From: Clostridia bacterium
GTDB taxonomy: Bacteria > Bacillota_A > Clostridia > Christensenellales > Aristaeellaceae
DNA: 31,677 bases
Reading direction: 5' to 3'
Assembly (NCBI GenBank): GCA_017620455.1
Contig: JAFZQK010000058.1
Span: forward strand, 1 to 31,677
Part shown: piece by piece, positions 22,130 through 31,673 of the stretch
How positions within the stretch are numbered: position 1 is the stretch's first letter
Layout of the letters: every line of letters starts with the position of its first letter
Position numbers and translations under genes: made by a program
The notes under the pieces: model-generated
The model's input: only the letters and a program-made list of their open reading frames with translations
Told to the model about the DNA's origin: nothing
Databases searched by the model: none

Positions 22130-23398
22130 TTACAGGGTCACGGTAAAGGCCGTGCCCTTGCCTTCCTCGCTGAAAACGCCGATTTTGCCCTTGTGGATGT
22201 CCACGATGCTCCGGGCGATGGCCAGGCCCAGGCCGTTGCCCTCCACGTCCCGGCTGTGGGAGGAATCCGCCCGGTAGAACCGATCGAAAATCTTTCCCTG
22301 GGCCTCCTTGGGGATGACGGGGCCGGTGTTGTGCACGGTGAGGACGCGCTTTTCCCCCCGGGCCTCCAGCGTCACGGTGATCTTCCCCCCGGCGTCCGAA
22401 TACTTTTCCGCGTTACTCAGCAGGATCACCGCCAGCTGCTTGATCATTTCTTCGTTCCCGGTATAGGCGACGCCCTCCGGGATGCGCAGCTCCATGGTTT
22501 TCCCCGCTTCGAACACGGTGCTTTCAAAGGGCAGCGCCACTTCCTCCACCGCGCGGCCCAGATCGAATCTGGCCTTGGGCACGTTTCCGCCCTTTTCCAT
22601 CCGGGCCAGGGTCAGCAGATGCTGGATCAGCTGATCGGTGCGCTTCACCTCGGACTGGATGTAGGAAAGCGCCTTGCTCTCCCCCGCCTCGGCGGCCAGG
22701 GCCTCGGCGTTGGCGGAGATCACCGCCAGGGGAGTTTTCAGCTCGTGGCTGGCATCCCAGACGAACTGCTTCTGCTTTTCCATGGCCTCGTCCACGGGAC
22801 GCACCGCCCGGCGGATCAGCAGCACGGCGCCCAGGAAAAGCACCGCGTCCTCCGCCAGCGCCACCAGCACCGTGGTGCGCAGCACCTGCCGGGCGTTCCG
22901 CATCTCCATGCGGGCGTCCACCGCGATCAGCCGCTTTTCCCCGTCGCTCTCCGTCACCCGGTAAAACTGCGTGTCCACCCGGCCGCTGTCCGTGCCCCGG
23001 GCCTTGACCTCCGCCGCCAGGGCAGCGATCTCCTCATCGGTATACAGGTCCGCCCGGTCGCTCTGCCAGGAGATCACCTCTCCGTTTTCATCCAGCTTCA
23101 CCGTATAGTAATTGGAAAGCCCCGCGGCGTTCATTTGCTCGCCGCCGAAAAAGCGGCGCTGGCTCTCCCGTCCGGCGGCTCCGCGCTTTTCCCCGGCGGA
23201 CAGCTCCCGGCTTTCCTTTTCCGGGGTGCGCACCGGGCGCTGCCCCCCGTTTTCCGCCAACATCTGCAGCGTTTCCCGGGCTTGGGCCTCCACGCTGTTC
23301 ATATTCCGGACGTTGATCACCGCCACCAGCCCCGCGGAGGCCAGGATCAGCCCGCAGAGCACCACCAGGATCAGCCGGATTTTCAACGTCCTGATCAT
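22130..23398 (-). CDS. Sensor histidine kinase
   Basis: 422 residues from the ATG overlapping the regulator stop by 4 bp (ATGA); the open frame reaches further upstream only inside the regulator gene. TM1 is at about 8-28. An extracytoplasmic sensor of about 125 residues follows, starting with a charged Arg/Glu-rich segment, and TM2 is near 150-170. The HisKA domain contains the H-box FVWDASHELKTPL with the autophosphorylated His, and the ATPase domain has the N-box LLSNAEKYSDAGG and G-box GNGLGLAIARSIVDIHKGKIG. It forms a two-component pair with the upstream regulator. The signal is unknown. Confidence 0.93.
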   Translation of the reverse strand: MIRTLKIRLILVVLCGLILASAGLVAVINVRNMNSVEAQARETLQMLAENGGQRPVRTPEKESRELSAGEKRGAAGRESQRRFFGGEQMNAAGLSNYYTVKLDENGEVISWQSDRADLYTDEEIAALAAEVKARGTDSGRVDTQFYRVTESDGEKRLIAVDARMEMRNARQVLRTTVLVALAEDAVLFLGAVLLIRRAVRPVDEAMEKQKQFVWDASHELKTPLAVISANAEALAAEAGESKALSYIQSEVKRTDQLIQHLLTLARMEKGGNVPKARFDLGRAVEEVALPFESTVFEAGKTMELRIPEGVAYTGNEEMIKQLAVILLSNAEKYSDAGGKITVTLEARGEKRVLTVHNTGPVIPKEAQGKIFDRFYRADSSHSRDVEGNGLGLAIARSIVDIHKGKIGVFSEEGKGTAFTVTL

Positions 23399-24075
23399 GC
23401 TTCTTCCTCCAGGGAATAGCCGACGCCCCGGGTGGCCCGGATCTTTACCCGGGAGCCCACGAAGGCGAGTTTCTTGCGCAGGAAGGACAGATACACCTCC
23501 AGGTTTCCGTACTCCGCCTCGCTGTCGTAGCCCCACACCCGGTCAAACAGCGTTTCCCGGGGCAGGATCTGGCGGGGATTGCGCAGCAGCAGCTCCATCA
23601 GCTGATATTCCTTGCCCCCCAGCTTCACGCTCTGGCCGGTGGCGGAGCAGGAGAGCTTCGCCTCCCGGGCGTTCAGCTCCACGTCCCCGAAGGAAAGCGC
23701 CATCACGGGCTTTTCTTTCTTCCGGCGGGTGATGGCCCGCAGGCAGGCGATCAGCTCCGCCATCTGGAAGGGCTTGGGCAGGTAATAATCCGCGCCGGTT
23801 TCCAGGCCCTTGACCCGATCCTCCAGCCCGGCCCGGGCGGTGAGCATGCACACAGGGGTGCGCACGCCCTGCTCCCGCATTTTCTTCAGCACCTGGAACC
23901 CGTCCATTTCCGGCAGCATCACGTCCAGCACCACGGCGTCGTAATTCTCCGTCAGGGCGTAGTCCAGCCCGTCCGTGCCGGTATACACCGGGTCCACCGA
24001 AAAGTTTTCCTTTTTCAGCACCTGGCAGATCGCGGAGGAGATGCCTTTTTCATCCTCCACCAATAATACGCGCAC
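23395..24075 (-). CDS. OmpR/PhoB-family response regulator
   Basis: 226 residues, GTG start. The receiver domain (about 1-118) has the acidic D/E pocket at VEDE, phospho-acceptor Asp51 in VLDVMLPEMDG and Lys101 in YLPKPF. The winged-helix DNA-binding domain (about 128-222) ends with the family-typical IRATRGVGYSLEEEA. It overlaps its cognate histidine kinase by 4 bp and follows the PHP phosphatase gene by 25 bp, so it may share that transcript. Confidence 0.94.
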   Translation of the reverse strand: MRVLLVEDEKGISSAICQVLKKENFSVDPVYTGTDGLDYALTENYDAVVLDVMLPEMDGFQVLKKMREQGVRTPVCMLTARAGLEDRVKGLETGADYYLPKPFQMAELIACLRAITRRKKEKPVMALSFGDVELNAREAKLSCSATGQSVKLGGKEYQLMELLLRNPRQILPRETLFDRVWGYDSEAEYGNLEVYLSFLRKKLAFVGSRVKIRATRGVGYSLEEEA

Positions 24076-24100
24076 GCCGTTTCCCGCCTTTCCGTGGGTG

Positions 24101-24820
24101 TTATTCGTCCTGATTCAGCAGCAGCCGCCGGGCGTTCCCACAGGTCAGGGCGCGGGCGGTTTCCTCACCCAGATCCTGGCATAGCCGCTCATAGGCCCGC
24201 TGCATGCGGTTCTTCCGCCCCGGCAGGTCGTGGGAATCGGAGGACACAAAATCGATCAGCCCTTCCCGGAGCAGCCGGCGGTTCCACTTTTCCTGAAAGA
24301 AGCCGTGCTTGTGCACCACGGTGGAATTGTTCATCTGGCACAGGGCGTTGCATTCCCGGCGCATCTTTTCCAGCTGCGCCGTCTTTTTGATCTGCATATA
24401 CCTTTCCACGTGGGCCAGGATGGGCACGTACCCCGTGGACGCCACCTGGCTGACGGCGTCGAGAATGGATTTGTACTGCTCGTCCGGCGAAAACTCCAGC
24501 ATCACATACTGGCTGCCCGCCATGGTGGGGATGCGGCCCTCCTGCAGCAGCCGGGGGGTATGGGCGGTATAGAGGATCTCGGCGCCGGTGTACAGCTTAA
24601 GACCGATCTTTTCCTTTTCCAGCCACGCCCGGATCTCCTCCAGGTGCTTCTGGTAATCCTCATACGGGAAGGGCTCCTGCCCGGGGGTGATATGGGGGGT
24701 GGTGATGATGGTGTCCACGTTGTTTTCCACCGCGTCCCGGATCATTTTTTCCGTCCCCTCGAAGGATTTCGCCCCGTCGTCGATCCCATAAACCAGATGA
24801 TGATGCATATCGATAAACAC
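24101..24820 (-). CDS. CpsB/YwqE-type PHP-domain tyrosine phosphatase
   Basis: 239 residues from a GTG behind GAAAGGGG (the frame upstream lacks a ribosome binding site). PHP-fold metal ligands are visible: IDMHHHLVYGIDDG (about 3-16), TTPHI with nearby residues, TGAEI (about 84-88), LAHVERY (about 137-143) and SSDSHD (about 195-200). These Mn-dependent enzymes dephosphorylate the tyrosine-rich tails of BY-kinases that control capsule and exopolysaccharide synthesis. No BY-kinase or glycosyltransferase genes are seen nearby; the neighbours are a two-component system and an ApbE-like protein. Confidence 0.9.
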   Translation of the reverse strand: MFIDMHHHLVYGIDDGAKSFEGTEKMIRDAVENNVDTIITTPHITPGQEPFPYEDYQKHLEEIRAWLEKEKIGLKLYTGAEILYTAHTPRLLQEGRIPTMAGSQYVMLEFSPDEQYKSILDAVSQVASTGYVPILAHVERYMQIKKTAQLEKMRRECNALCQMNNSTVVHKHGFFQEKWNRRLLREGLIDFVSSDSHDLPGRKNRMQRAYERLCQDLGEETARALTCGNARRLLLNQDE

Positions 24821-24859
24821 GTTTTTTCCCCTTTCTTTACGCGCCGGGCGGCGCATGCG

Positions 24860-26089
24860 TCACCAGGCCCGCAGTTCCATTCCGGTTTTTTCGTTCATGA
24901 CGATTCGCTCCTTCATGGACGGCAGGGTGTAGAGCGCCCCGGATTCATCCTGCAGGGTAAAGGCCAGGAACAGCCCCTCCGGCCAGTCCGCCGTACAGGC
25001 GCGCAGCGCTTCCCGGTCCCGCTGGAAAAACAGCACCGCCCCCCGGTATGCCGCCTCCACGATCTCCTCCCGGCTGCAGCCCACGGACACGGTCATCGCC
25101 AGGTCCCCGAAGCCGCCCGTGCGGGCGTCCGTCAGCGGATGGCGCAGCCGCACCGCGGCCCCGTCCTGCACGGTATAATAACCGTAACGGTCCCCCGCAG
25201 GAGAAAACGCCGTCCACTGGCAGTACGCGCTGGGTGCGGGCAGCGTGATTTCACCGCACTCCGCCGCGGTATCCCCCGCGGCATACCAGATACCGTAAAC
25301 CGTGGTCCCTTCCGCCTCCAGCATCACGGAGAGCCCGGAATCGGTGTACAGATACCCCTCCGTCCATCCGGTGCTCACCAGGTCCCTGGCGATAATGCGC
25401 AGCATGTACGCGTCCCGCAGGAGGTTGAGATCCAGGATGGGCGCGTCCGTTTCCAGGTCCGAAAGGGTCCCGGCCGCGTCGGGGGCCACCGTCAGGCAGG
25501 CCGTGCGGTCTTCCGCGTTCAGCGCCAGGGAAAAGCTGGCCGGATCGTTTACCAGGGCGGTCAGACGCGCCAGGCGCCCGGCTTCGTTTTCATTCATCAC
25601 GGGATCGAAGGGCTGGGGCTCGTCCAGATACCTTAGATCCTGCCATTCCCGGTGCAGCGGCCCGGCGTACAGGCTGTATCCCTCGCCGCGGGCGGTTCTT
25701 TCCAGCGCGTCCTCCAGGATCCGGTACAGATCCGGGTCCAGGGTGCCGCTTTCCCCCGGATGGCTGTTCAGCCAGGCCAGGTTCACGATCCCCGGCGTCT
25801 CCGTATCCGCGCTGGTCAGCCGCCAGGCCCGCAGCGCCGCTTCGGAGAACATATGCTGGACTTCTTTGATCTTCATGCGGATATCGCTGCTGCTGCCCTC
25901 CGCATAATACTTCAGGTGCAGCCCGCTTCCGTACATTTCCACCTTTGCCTGATCGGTGAATCCCACGTCATGATAGCCGCTTTCCCGGTGCCCAAGGCCC
26001 AGTATGCCCGCGGTGAACGCGCCCACGGCCACCACCGCCGCCAGAATGAACAGGATCAGACGGACCACCGTCTTGCGTTTTTTCGTCAA
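24860..26089 (-). CDS. Membrane-anchored ApbE-like protein with degenerate motifs
   Basis: About 409 residues if started at the TTG behind AAGGAAA; an ATG 25 codons upstream overlaps the opp terminator hairpin and is unlikely. The N-terminus is basic with a TM segment (about 8-30). The middle follows the order of FAD:protein FMN transferases (ApbE): an FTDQAKVEMYG-like start, a helix ending MFS, LDPDLYRILEDALER..EGYSLYAGPLHREW (about 110-142), and a strand-helix PILDLNLLRDAYMLRIIA where active ApbE has a DLGGIAKGYA-type motif. The glycine-rich flavin/metal residues are missing, so flavin transfer is improbable. The C-terminal 150 residues are unassigned. Family link is an inference from motif order. 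Confidence 0.5.
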   Translation of the reverse strand: MTKKRKTVVRLILFILAAVVAVGAFTAGILGLGHRESGYHDVGFTDQAKVEMYGSGLHLKYYAEGSSSDIRMKIKEVQHMFSEAALRAWRLTSADTETPGIVNLAWLNSHPGESGTLDPDLYRILEDALERTARGEGYSLYAGPLHREWQDLRYLDEPQPFDPVMNENEAGRLARLTALVNDPASFSLALNAEDRTACLTVAPDAAGTLSDLETDAPILDLNLLRDAYMLRIIARDLVSTGWTEGYLYTDSGLSVMLEAEGTTVYGIWYAAGDTAAECGEITLPAPSAYCQWTAFSPAGDRYGYYTVQDGAAVRLRHPLTDARTGGFGDLAMTVSVGCSREEIVEAAYRGAVLFFQRDREALRACTADWPEGLFLAFTLQDESGALYTLPSMKERIVMNEKTGMELRAW

Positions 26090-26150
26090 GGGCTTTCCTT
26101 CCTTCCCTGGAAAGCGCCGGGGCCTTACCGGGGCGCTTCCCTGATTGCAG

Positions 26151-26182
26151 AAAAACTGCCGCATCCATAAAGCATGCGGCAG
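26151..26182 (-). terminator. Intrinsic terminator of the opp operon
   Basis: A perfect 9-bp stem (26156-26164 with 26174-26182) with a 9-nt loop, followed on the minus strand by TTTTT (26155-26151), 13 nt after the oppF stop codon. Confidence 0.9.
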
Positions 26183-26194
26183 TCCAGGCGGCGT

Positions 26195-27295
26195 TTACGC
26201 GCCGAATCGGATCTTTTTGTATTCCGCGATCTCCTTGGAATCGCCGAACACCATATGCCCGTTGCCGATATCCACCAGCTGCGGCTGCTCGCCGTCCGCC
26301 GCGTATTCCCGCGGCTCGTAGACGAACAGCTTCTTTTTCTTCTCCAGGATGGGGTCCGGGATGGGAATGGCGGACATCAGGGACTTGGTGTAGGGATGCA
26401 GCGGATACTGGAACAGCTCCTCCGTCTCGGCCACTTCCATGATGCGGCCCTTGTAAATGACCACGATACGGTCGCTGATGAAGCGGACGATGGACAGATC
26501 GTGGGCGATGAACAGGTAGGTCAATCCCCGTTCCCGCTGGAATTTCTTGAGCAGGTTCAGCACCTGGGCGCGGATGGACACGTCCAGGGCGGAAATGGGC
26601 TCGTCCGCCACGATGAGCTCGGGCTCCATGACGATGGAGCGGGCCAGGCCCACGCGCTGGCGCTGGCCGCCGGAAAATTCGTGGGGATAGCGGGTCAGAT
26701 GCTCGGGCAGCAGGCCCACGTCGTTGATGGCCTTCTCCACCTTGGCCATGCGTTCCTTTTCGCTGTTGAACAGGTGGAAATTATACAGTCCCTCGGATAC
26801 GATGTATTCGATGGTGGCGCGCTCGTTCAGGGACGCCGCGGGATCCTGGAACACCATCTGGATCTTGCGGATCACTTCCCGGTCCAGCCAGCGGGGCAGC
26901 TTGCCGGAAATTTGCTTGCCCTTGAAGTAAATGGCGCCCTTGCTGCAGGGGTTGATGCGCACGATGGCGCGGCCGATGGTGGTTTTGCCGGAGCCGGATT
27001 CGCCCACCAGGGACAGCGTTTCGCCCTTGTAGATATCAAAGCTCACGTCGCTGACGGCCTTGAAGCTGTTCTTGCCCTGCTTGAACACCACGTCCAGATT
27101 CTGCACGGACAGAAGCACCTGCTTGCCGCCCGCCGCCTCCGCGGCGCGGACCTTTTCTTCGTATTCCTTTTCTTCCTTGGCGACCCGGGCCTGCATGCGC
27201 TTGTTCATGTAGATCCGGATGAAGATCACGATGGGGATGCTGATCACGATGCCGACCAGAGCGCCCCACAGAATGGCCTGTCCCATAAAGCTCAT
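26195..27295 (-). CDS. Oligopeptide ABC transporter ATPase, OppF type, with N-terminal TM anchor
   Basis: 366 residues. The ABC domain (about 58-310) has Walker A GESGSGKT (98-105), Q-loop [10 protein letters not shown] (148-157), signature FSGGQRQR (207-214), Walker B ELIVADEP (226-233) and the H-loop His265. The C-terminal oligopeptide-transporter extension runs from about 295, ending with a GHMVFGD-type element. Residues 6-29 form a clear hydrophobic membrane segment followed by a charged helix (31-57), which standard OppF subunits lack. The ATG overlaps the oppD stop (ATGA). It should pair with OppD to power peptide import, tethered to the membrane. Confidence 0.9.
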   Translation of the reverse strand: MSFMGQAILWGALVGIVISIPIVIFIRIYMNKRMQARVAKEEKEYEEKVRAAEAAGGKQVLLSVQNLDVVFKQGKNSFKAVSDVSFDIYKGETLSLVGESGSGKTTIGRAIVRINPCSKGAIYFKGKQISGKLPRWLDREVIRKIQMVFQDPAASLNERATIEYIVSEGLYNFHLFNSEKERMAKVEKAINDVGLLPEHLTRYPHEFSGGQRQRVGLARSIVMEPELIVADEPISALDVSIRAQVLNLLKKFQRERGLTYLFIAHDLSIVRFISDRIVVIYKGRIMEVAETEELFQYPLHPYTKSLMSAIPIPDPILEKKKKLFVYEPREYAADGEQPQLVDIGNGHMVFGDSKEIAEYKKIRFGA

Positions 27296-29103
27296 TGTGC
27301 CACCCCCTCTTCGTCGCCGTAAACCTTGACCATCTTCTCATGCAGGTTCTGAATGATCTCCGGGGTTTCGATCTTGGGCGCCCGGGGATCCAGCAGCCAG
27401 GTCTTGGCAAAGTGGGTGTCGCTCACCTGGAACATGGGCGGCTCCTCCTTGAGGTCAATGGCCATGGCGTACTGATTGCGCGGGGCGAAGGCGTCGCCCA
27501 CGATCTTGTTATACAAAGAGGGCGGCGTGCCGGGGATGGAGAACAGCTCGCTGTCCCGGGGGGTCAGCTGCGGCAGAGAGGACAGAAGCGCCCAGGTGTA
27601 GGGATGCTTGGGATCGTAGAACACGTCCTCCACCGTGCCCAGCTCCACGATCTGGCCGGCATACAGCACGGCCACGCGCTCGGCCACGTTGGCCACCACG
27701 CCCAGGTCGTGGGTGATATAGACGGTGGTGAATCCCAGATCCTTCTGCAGATCCTTGATCAGGCGGATGATCTGGGCCTGGATGGTCACGTCCAGGGCGG
27801 TGGTGGGCTCGTCGCAGATGAGGATCTTGGGCTGGCAGGAAAGCGCGATGGCGATGACGATGCGCTGGCGCATACCGCCGGAATACTGGAAGGGATAATC
27901 GTCAAACCGCTTTTCCGGCTCCGGGATGCCCACCTTGTCCATGATCTCCAGGGTACGCTTTTTCGCCTCGGCCGTGGAGCACTTCTGGTGCTTGAGGATC
28001 ACGGTCATGATCTGCTTGCCGATGGGGATGACCGGGTTCAGGCTGGTCATGGGGTCCTGGAACACGGTGGCGATGCGGCGGCCGCGGATCTGCTGCCAGT
28101 CGTTGGTATACTTCACGTTGGCGCAGTCGATGACGGCGTAGCCCTCCAGCTGGTTTTCCGCCTTGTTCAGCTGGCGGAATTCCACGTACAGCGCGCAGGT
28201 CTGGATGATGCTGCGGCGCACTTCCTTGCTGTCCAGGTCCTCCCCCTGGATCATGGCCTGGCGGATCTGCTTGTTCAGCTTGTACACATACTTGATCTTG
28301 TCCTTGATGGGATACCGGCCCACGGACAGGAGCACATCGTAGGCCAGGCTGTTGCAGCGGTCCACCGCCTCGTCGCTGAGCCCGTGGGGGTTCTGCGGAT
28401 TGTCCGGAGTGCTGATCTTCTGCTGGCGCAGGGCGCTGAGCATGTCCAGCTCTTTCTTATCCGCGGCCTGGCGCGCCGCATCGTGCTGATAGCTTTCCGT
28501 GCGGCTCCTGATGAGCTGGGCGCGCTTGGACGTAAGCTCGCCTTCCTGCTGGATCAGGCTCTGGATCTTATCCTGGCACTTTTTGATCTCGGGCTGGTCC
28601 TTGGCGCTGTGGCGGTCCAGGGTGAGCAGGTAGTTGTTGGTGTCCACCCGTTCGTCCTGCAGCTCCTTGATCCTGGCGCGGAATTCCGTTTCTTCTTCCT
28701 CGCTCAGGCCCTTGGCGCTCCGGATGGCGGCCTTCTTTTCTTCGATCTTGCGGTATTCCGCCGCGCCGCGGGTAGCCACGGCATAGCGGTAATACGTGTT
28801 CATCAGATGGTTCAGCAGCCGCTGATTGGCCGGCGTCAGCTTCACGTTGGTTTGGGAAAGATCGTCGTCGGCGAAGACGACGCTGCCCTCGGGAATGAAG
28901 CCGTTGGCGTCCAGCATGCCGGCGAAGGTCTTGGTCAGCACGGATTTGCCGGAGCCGCTTTCGCCCACGATGGCGATGGCCTCGTTTTCATAGATATCCA
29001 GGGACACATTGCGGATGGCCGTCAGGATGCGGCCGCGCACGTTGAACTTGACGCTGACGTTCCTGAGGGAAAGGAGGACTTTCCGCTTTTCATTTTCAGA
29101 CAT
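27292..29103 (-). CDS. Oligopeptide ABC transporter ATPase, OppD type, with large internal insertion
   Basis: 603 residues, nearly twice the usual 330. The ABC core is complete but split: Walker A GESGSGKS (47-54), then about 250 inserted residues (about 85-335), then Q-loop [11 protein letters not shown] (347-357), signature YSGGMRQR (407-414), Walker B ILICDEP (427-433) and H-loop His465. The insertion is charged and helical: a likely coiled coil (about 112-230, Lys/Glu/Gln-rich) and a second helical part (about 245-325). The C-terminal cysteines that bind an Fe-S cluster in many OppD/DppD proteins are missing (PRNQYAMAI). The gene is 12 bp downstream of oppC and overlaps oppF by 4 bp. One continuous frame, so the insertion is not an assembly artefact of two genes. 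Confidence 0.92.
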   Translation of the reverse strand: MSENEKRKVLLSLRNVSVKFNVRGRILTAIRNVSLDIYENEAIAIVGESGSGKSVLTKTFAGMLDANGFIPEGSVVFADDDLSQTNVKLTPANQRLLNHLMNTYYRYAVATRGAAEYRKIEEKKAAIRSAKGLSEEEETEFRARIKELQDERVDTNNYLLTLDRHSAKDQPEIKKCQDKIQSLIQQEGELTSKRAQLIRSRTESYQHDAARQAADKKELDMLSALRQQKISTPDNPQNPHGLSDEAVDRCNSLAYDVLLSVGRYPIKDKIKYVYKLNKQIRQAMIQGEDLDSKEVRRSIIQTCALYVEFRQLNKAENQLEGYAVIDCANVKYTNDWQQIRGRRIATVFQDPMTSLNPVIPIGKQIMTVILKHQKCSTAEAKKRTLEIMDKVGIPEPEKRFDDYPFQYSGGMRQRIVIAIALSCQPKILICDEPTTALDVTIQAQIIRLIKDLQKDLGFTTVYITHDLGVVANVAERVAVLYAGQIVELGTVEDVFYDPKHPYTWALLSSLPQLTPRDSELFSIPGTPPSLYNKIVGDAFAPRNQYAMAIDLKEEPPMFQVSDTHFAKTWLLDPRAPKIETPEIIQNLHEKMVKVYGDEEGVAQ

Positions 29104-29115
29104 GTTCGGCCCTCC

Positions 29116-30078
29116 TTACATGTGGGTCCTGGGGTCAGAGGCGTCCGCCAGGTTCTGGCCCAGAACGTAGAGAATGATGGTCACCGCCGCGGCGATGGAC
29201 ACCGGCGGCCAGAATTCCCAGGGATAGGTGATGAACGCGCTCTGGGCTTCCTGCACCATGCGGCCCAGGGAGGGCACGTCCGCACTCAGGCCCGCGCCGA
29301 TGAAGGTGAGGAACACCTCGAAGGAAATGTAGCCGGGCAGCTGGGTGGCAAGCAGGGTCACGATGACGGAGGTCAGGAAGGGCAGGATGTTCTTGCCGAT
29401 CATCCGGGGGATGGGCGTGCCCAGGCACCGGGAAGCCAGGGAATATTCCCGGTCGCGGATGATCATGACCTGGGTGCGGAAGAAATACGCGATGCCCAGC
29501 CAGCCCGTCACCGTCAGGGCGAATACGAAGCTCCAGAACCCGGATCCGATGATGTACACCAGCACCGTGATCAAAAGGATGTCCGGCACGTTGGCGATGA
29601 TGTTGTACACCACCAGCATCACCTGGTCAAACCGCTTGCTGTAGCCCCACACGGCCCCCACCAGGATGCCGAGGGTCATGTTGATGGAGGCGCAGATCAC
29701 CGCCAGCACCAGGCTGGTCCGGGCGGAGGCCATGATGCCGGCGAATATGCTGTTGCCCGCGCTGCCCGTGCCGAAGATCCACTTGAGGGACCCACCGAAT
29801 TTGTTCATGGCCGCGGCGGGACTCAGGTGGTAGGTGGTGGCGTCGGTGACGTTTTCATAGGGGGAATAGGGCATAAAGATGGGAATGATGAAAACGCACA
29901 GGAACAAAAGCACGAACAGGCAGATCAGGACGATGTTGACCTTCTTGCGGAAAAATACCCGGAACACGCTGGCCCAGTAGGAATACCGGGGCGCCGTGAT
30001 CTTTTCGGACTGGATGGTGTCTTTGTCGATAAAGCGGAACAGGTCGTCATTCTTTTGCATGGTGTTCTCAGACATCAC
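29116..30078 (-). CDS. Oligopeptide ABC transporter permease, OppC type
   Basis: 320 residues, a normal length for OppC/DppC. The N-terminal cytoplasmic tail (about 1-45) precedes TM1 (about 46-69). An extracytoplasmic loop carries GTGSAGNSIFAGIMASARTSL, the OppC hallmark that usually reads GTDxxGRD; the Asp residues are changed here. Five further TM segments follow, and the EAA loop that docks on the ATPases lies around SLASRCLGTPIPRMIGKNIL (about 220-239). The ATG overlaps the oppB stop by 4 bp. It forms the translocation pore with OppB. Confidence 0.93.
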   Translation of the reverse strand: MMSENTMQKNDDLFRFIDKDTIQSEKITAPRYSYWASVFRVFFRKKVNIVLICLFVLLFLCVFIIPIFMPYSPYENVTDATTYHLSPAAAMNKFGGSLKWIFGTGSAGNSIFAGIMASARTSLVLAVICASINMTLGILVGAVWGYSKRFDQVMLVVYNIIANVPDILLITVLVYIIGSGFWSFVFALTVTGWLGIAYFFRTQVMIIRDREYSLASRCLGTPIPRMIGKNILPFLTSVIVTLLATQLPGYISFEVFLTFIGAGLSADVPSLGRMVQEAQSAFITYPWEFWPPVSIAAAVTIILYVLGQNLADASDPRTHM

Positions 30079-31673
30079 CTGCCACCTCCTTTGCTGGAAG
30101 AAAGGGAGATCCGCGGGTCATACTTGGCCAGCAGCAAATCGCCCAGGATGATGGAAACGATGGACAGGGTGGTGTAGAACACCGTGCAGGCCACGATGAT
30201 GCCGTTGTCGTGGCCGCTGATGGCCTTGGTCAGCAAATTGCCCACGCCGGGCACGGAGTAAATGCTCTCGGTGTAGATGGCGCCCACCAGCGCGCCCAGG
30301 ATGCTGCCGGGGATGCCGTGCACCAGGAAGATCATGGCGTTGGGGGAAATGTGCTTGCGGTAAATTTCCTTTTCGCTCATGCCCTCAGCCCGGGCGAACT
30401 TGACGTAGTCGCTGTTCATCTGGTCGATCATGTAGCGGCGCATCCACTTCATCAGGCCGCCGATGTCGCGCAGCGCCAGGGAGATCACAGGCAGGATGTA
30501 CGCCAGGATCTTGATCTCGGCATTGGCGAACTTATACGGCAGATTGAACACCGTGGTGCCGATGGTGGCAAAGAGGAAGATATACGCCAGGGAAGGCACG
30601 GCCATGATGAAGATGATATAGCCGTTGCCGATTTTATCGAATAAGCCGTCCTTGTGCCGCGCCATCAGGATGCCCAGGGGCAGGCCGATCAGGTACGCGA
30701 TCACGGTGGCGATAAGGCCGATCACAAAGCTGTTTTCGATCATGGAAAGCCCGCCGTACCGGTAGCTGTAAGTGGTATACTGGTCCGGGAACTGCTTTTC
30801 CTCCGTCTTGGTGCGGGGATTGTAGTTATAGGTAAGGCTGTGGAAATCGATGGCGGTTTCCACATATTCGTCCGTGCCCAGCTTGGCCGGATACTGGGTG
30901 CGCGCCTTCTCCTGATCCCCTCTGGGCTGGTGGATCACGTCGGTGATCTCCTGGCCGCGGAAGCGGGTATAGGAGGTGCCCAGATTGATGTGGATGAAAT
31001 TCTGGTGAATGAAGGGGAACCGGTTGTCCACAAACAGCAGGTATTTGTGGGTGGTGCCGCTGCCCACCAGGGCGTAGAAGCCGCTGTAAGGATCTTTCTC
31101 CAGGCGGATATAGCGCTCCGCAAGTTTCAGATCCTCGGTATCCTTGACGTCGTTGGTGGTTTCTACGGTGATGAAGCCCGTGATGTAATTCCACAGGCGC
31201 GTAAACACGCTCTTTTCATGGATGGCCAGCAGATAGCCGTTACCGCCGGTTTTCACCTTGCCGCTCTTGGAGCGCATGGGCTCCAGGTACCGGATCTGCA
31301 TGCCCTTCTTCTCGTTCTGCTCGATAAATTCCTGTACGGAAGCGTTCTCCAGGTACGTGTTTTCATCCTGGATCGCTTCCTTATCCGCCTTATAATCCGG
31401 CTTTTTGGTGTATTCACTGCCGTACAGCGCTTCGTACTTGTTTTTCAGGAAGGCCGTGTAATCCGTATAATCCAGATAGCCGTACCTGGCGTACTGGTTA
31501 TACTCGTACACGATGCGGTCGTTATTGTTCTTTTTATTCCACGTATCGTCCATCTGGAAAATCACGTTGCGGTTGATCAGCGAAAAGACCAGCAGCATGA
31601 CTGCGGCCACCACCACCAGCAGTGAAAAGATGGAAAACAGGATACGTTTTGCCATGTATCTTTTCATGAACAC
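30075..31673 (-). CDS. Oligopeptide ABC transporter permease, OppB type, with enlarged external region
   Basis: 532 residues from GTG at 31673 (530 from ATG at 31667; the ribosome binding site and any earlier start lie at or beyond the window edge). TM1 is at about 10-33. The region to TM2 (about 34-312) is some 280 residues and should be extracytoplasmic, against about 70-100 in usual OppB proteins. The usual OppB landmark LGTSY...I is at about 231-246, so extra sequence lies both before it (roughly 130 residues) and after it (roughly 50). The permease core follows (about 313-520), with the EAA motif YVKFARAEGMSEKEIYRKHI (423-442) and YTESIYSVPGVGNLL. The substrate-binding protein gene is not in the window. 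Confidence 0.92.
   Translation of the reverse strand: MFMKRYMAKRILFSIFSLLVVVAAVMLLVFSLINRNVIFQMDDTWNKKNNNDRIVYEYNQYARYGYLDYTDYTAFLKNKYEALYGSEYTKKPDYKADKEAIQDENTYLENASVQEFIEQNEKKGMQIRYLEPMRSKSGKVKTGGNGYLLAIHEKSVFTRLWNYITGFITVETTNDVKDTEDLKLAERYIRLEKDPYSGFYALVGSGTTHKYLLFVDNRFPFIHQNFIHINLGTSYTRFRGQEITDVIHQPRGDQEKARTQYPAKLGTDEYVETAIDFHSLTYNYNPRTKTEEKQFPDQYTTYSYRYGGLSMIENSFVIGLIATVIAYLIGLPLGILMARHKDGLFDKIGNGYIIFIMAVPSLAYIFLFATIGTTVFNLPYKFANAEIKILAYILPVISLALRDIGGLMKWMRRYMIDQMNSDYVKFARAEGMSEKEIYRKHISPNAMIFLVHGIPGSILGALVGAIYTESIYSVPGVGNLLTKAISGHDNGIIVACTVFYTTLSIVSIILGDLLLAKYDPRISLSSSKGGGR

Noticed and set aside
27295..30177. A 960-codon open frame on the plus strand opposite oppD and oppC
   Set aside because: Same artefact of GC-rich coding: His/Asp/Gly/Leu-rich product, no motifs, and the opposite strand holds complete ABC transporter genes.
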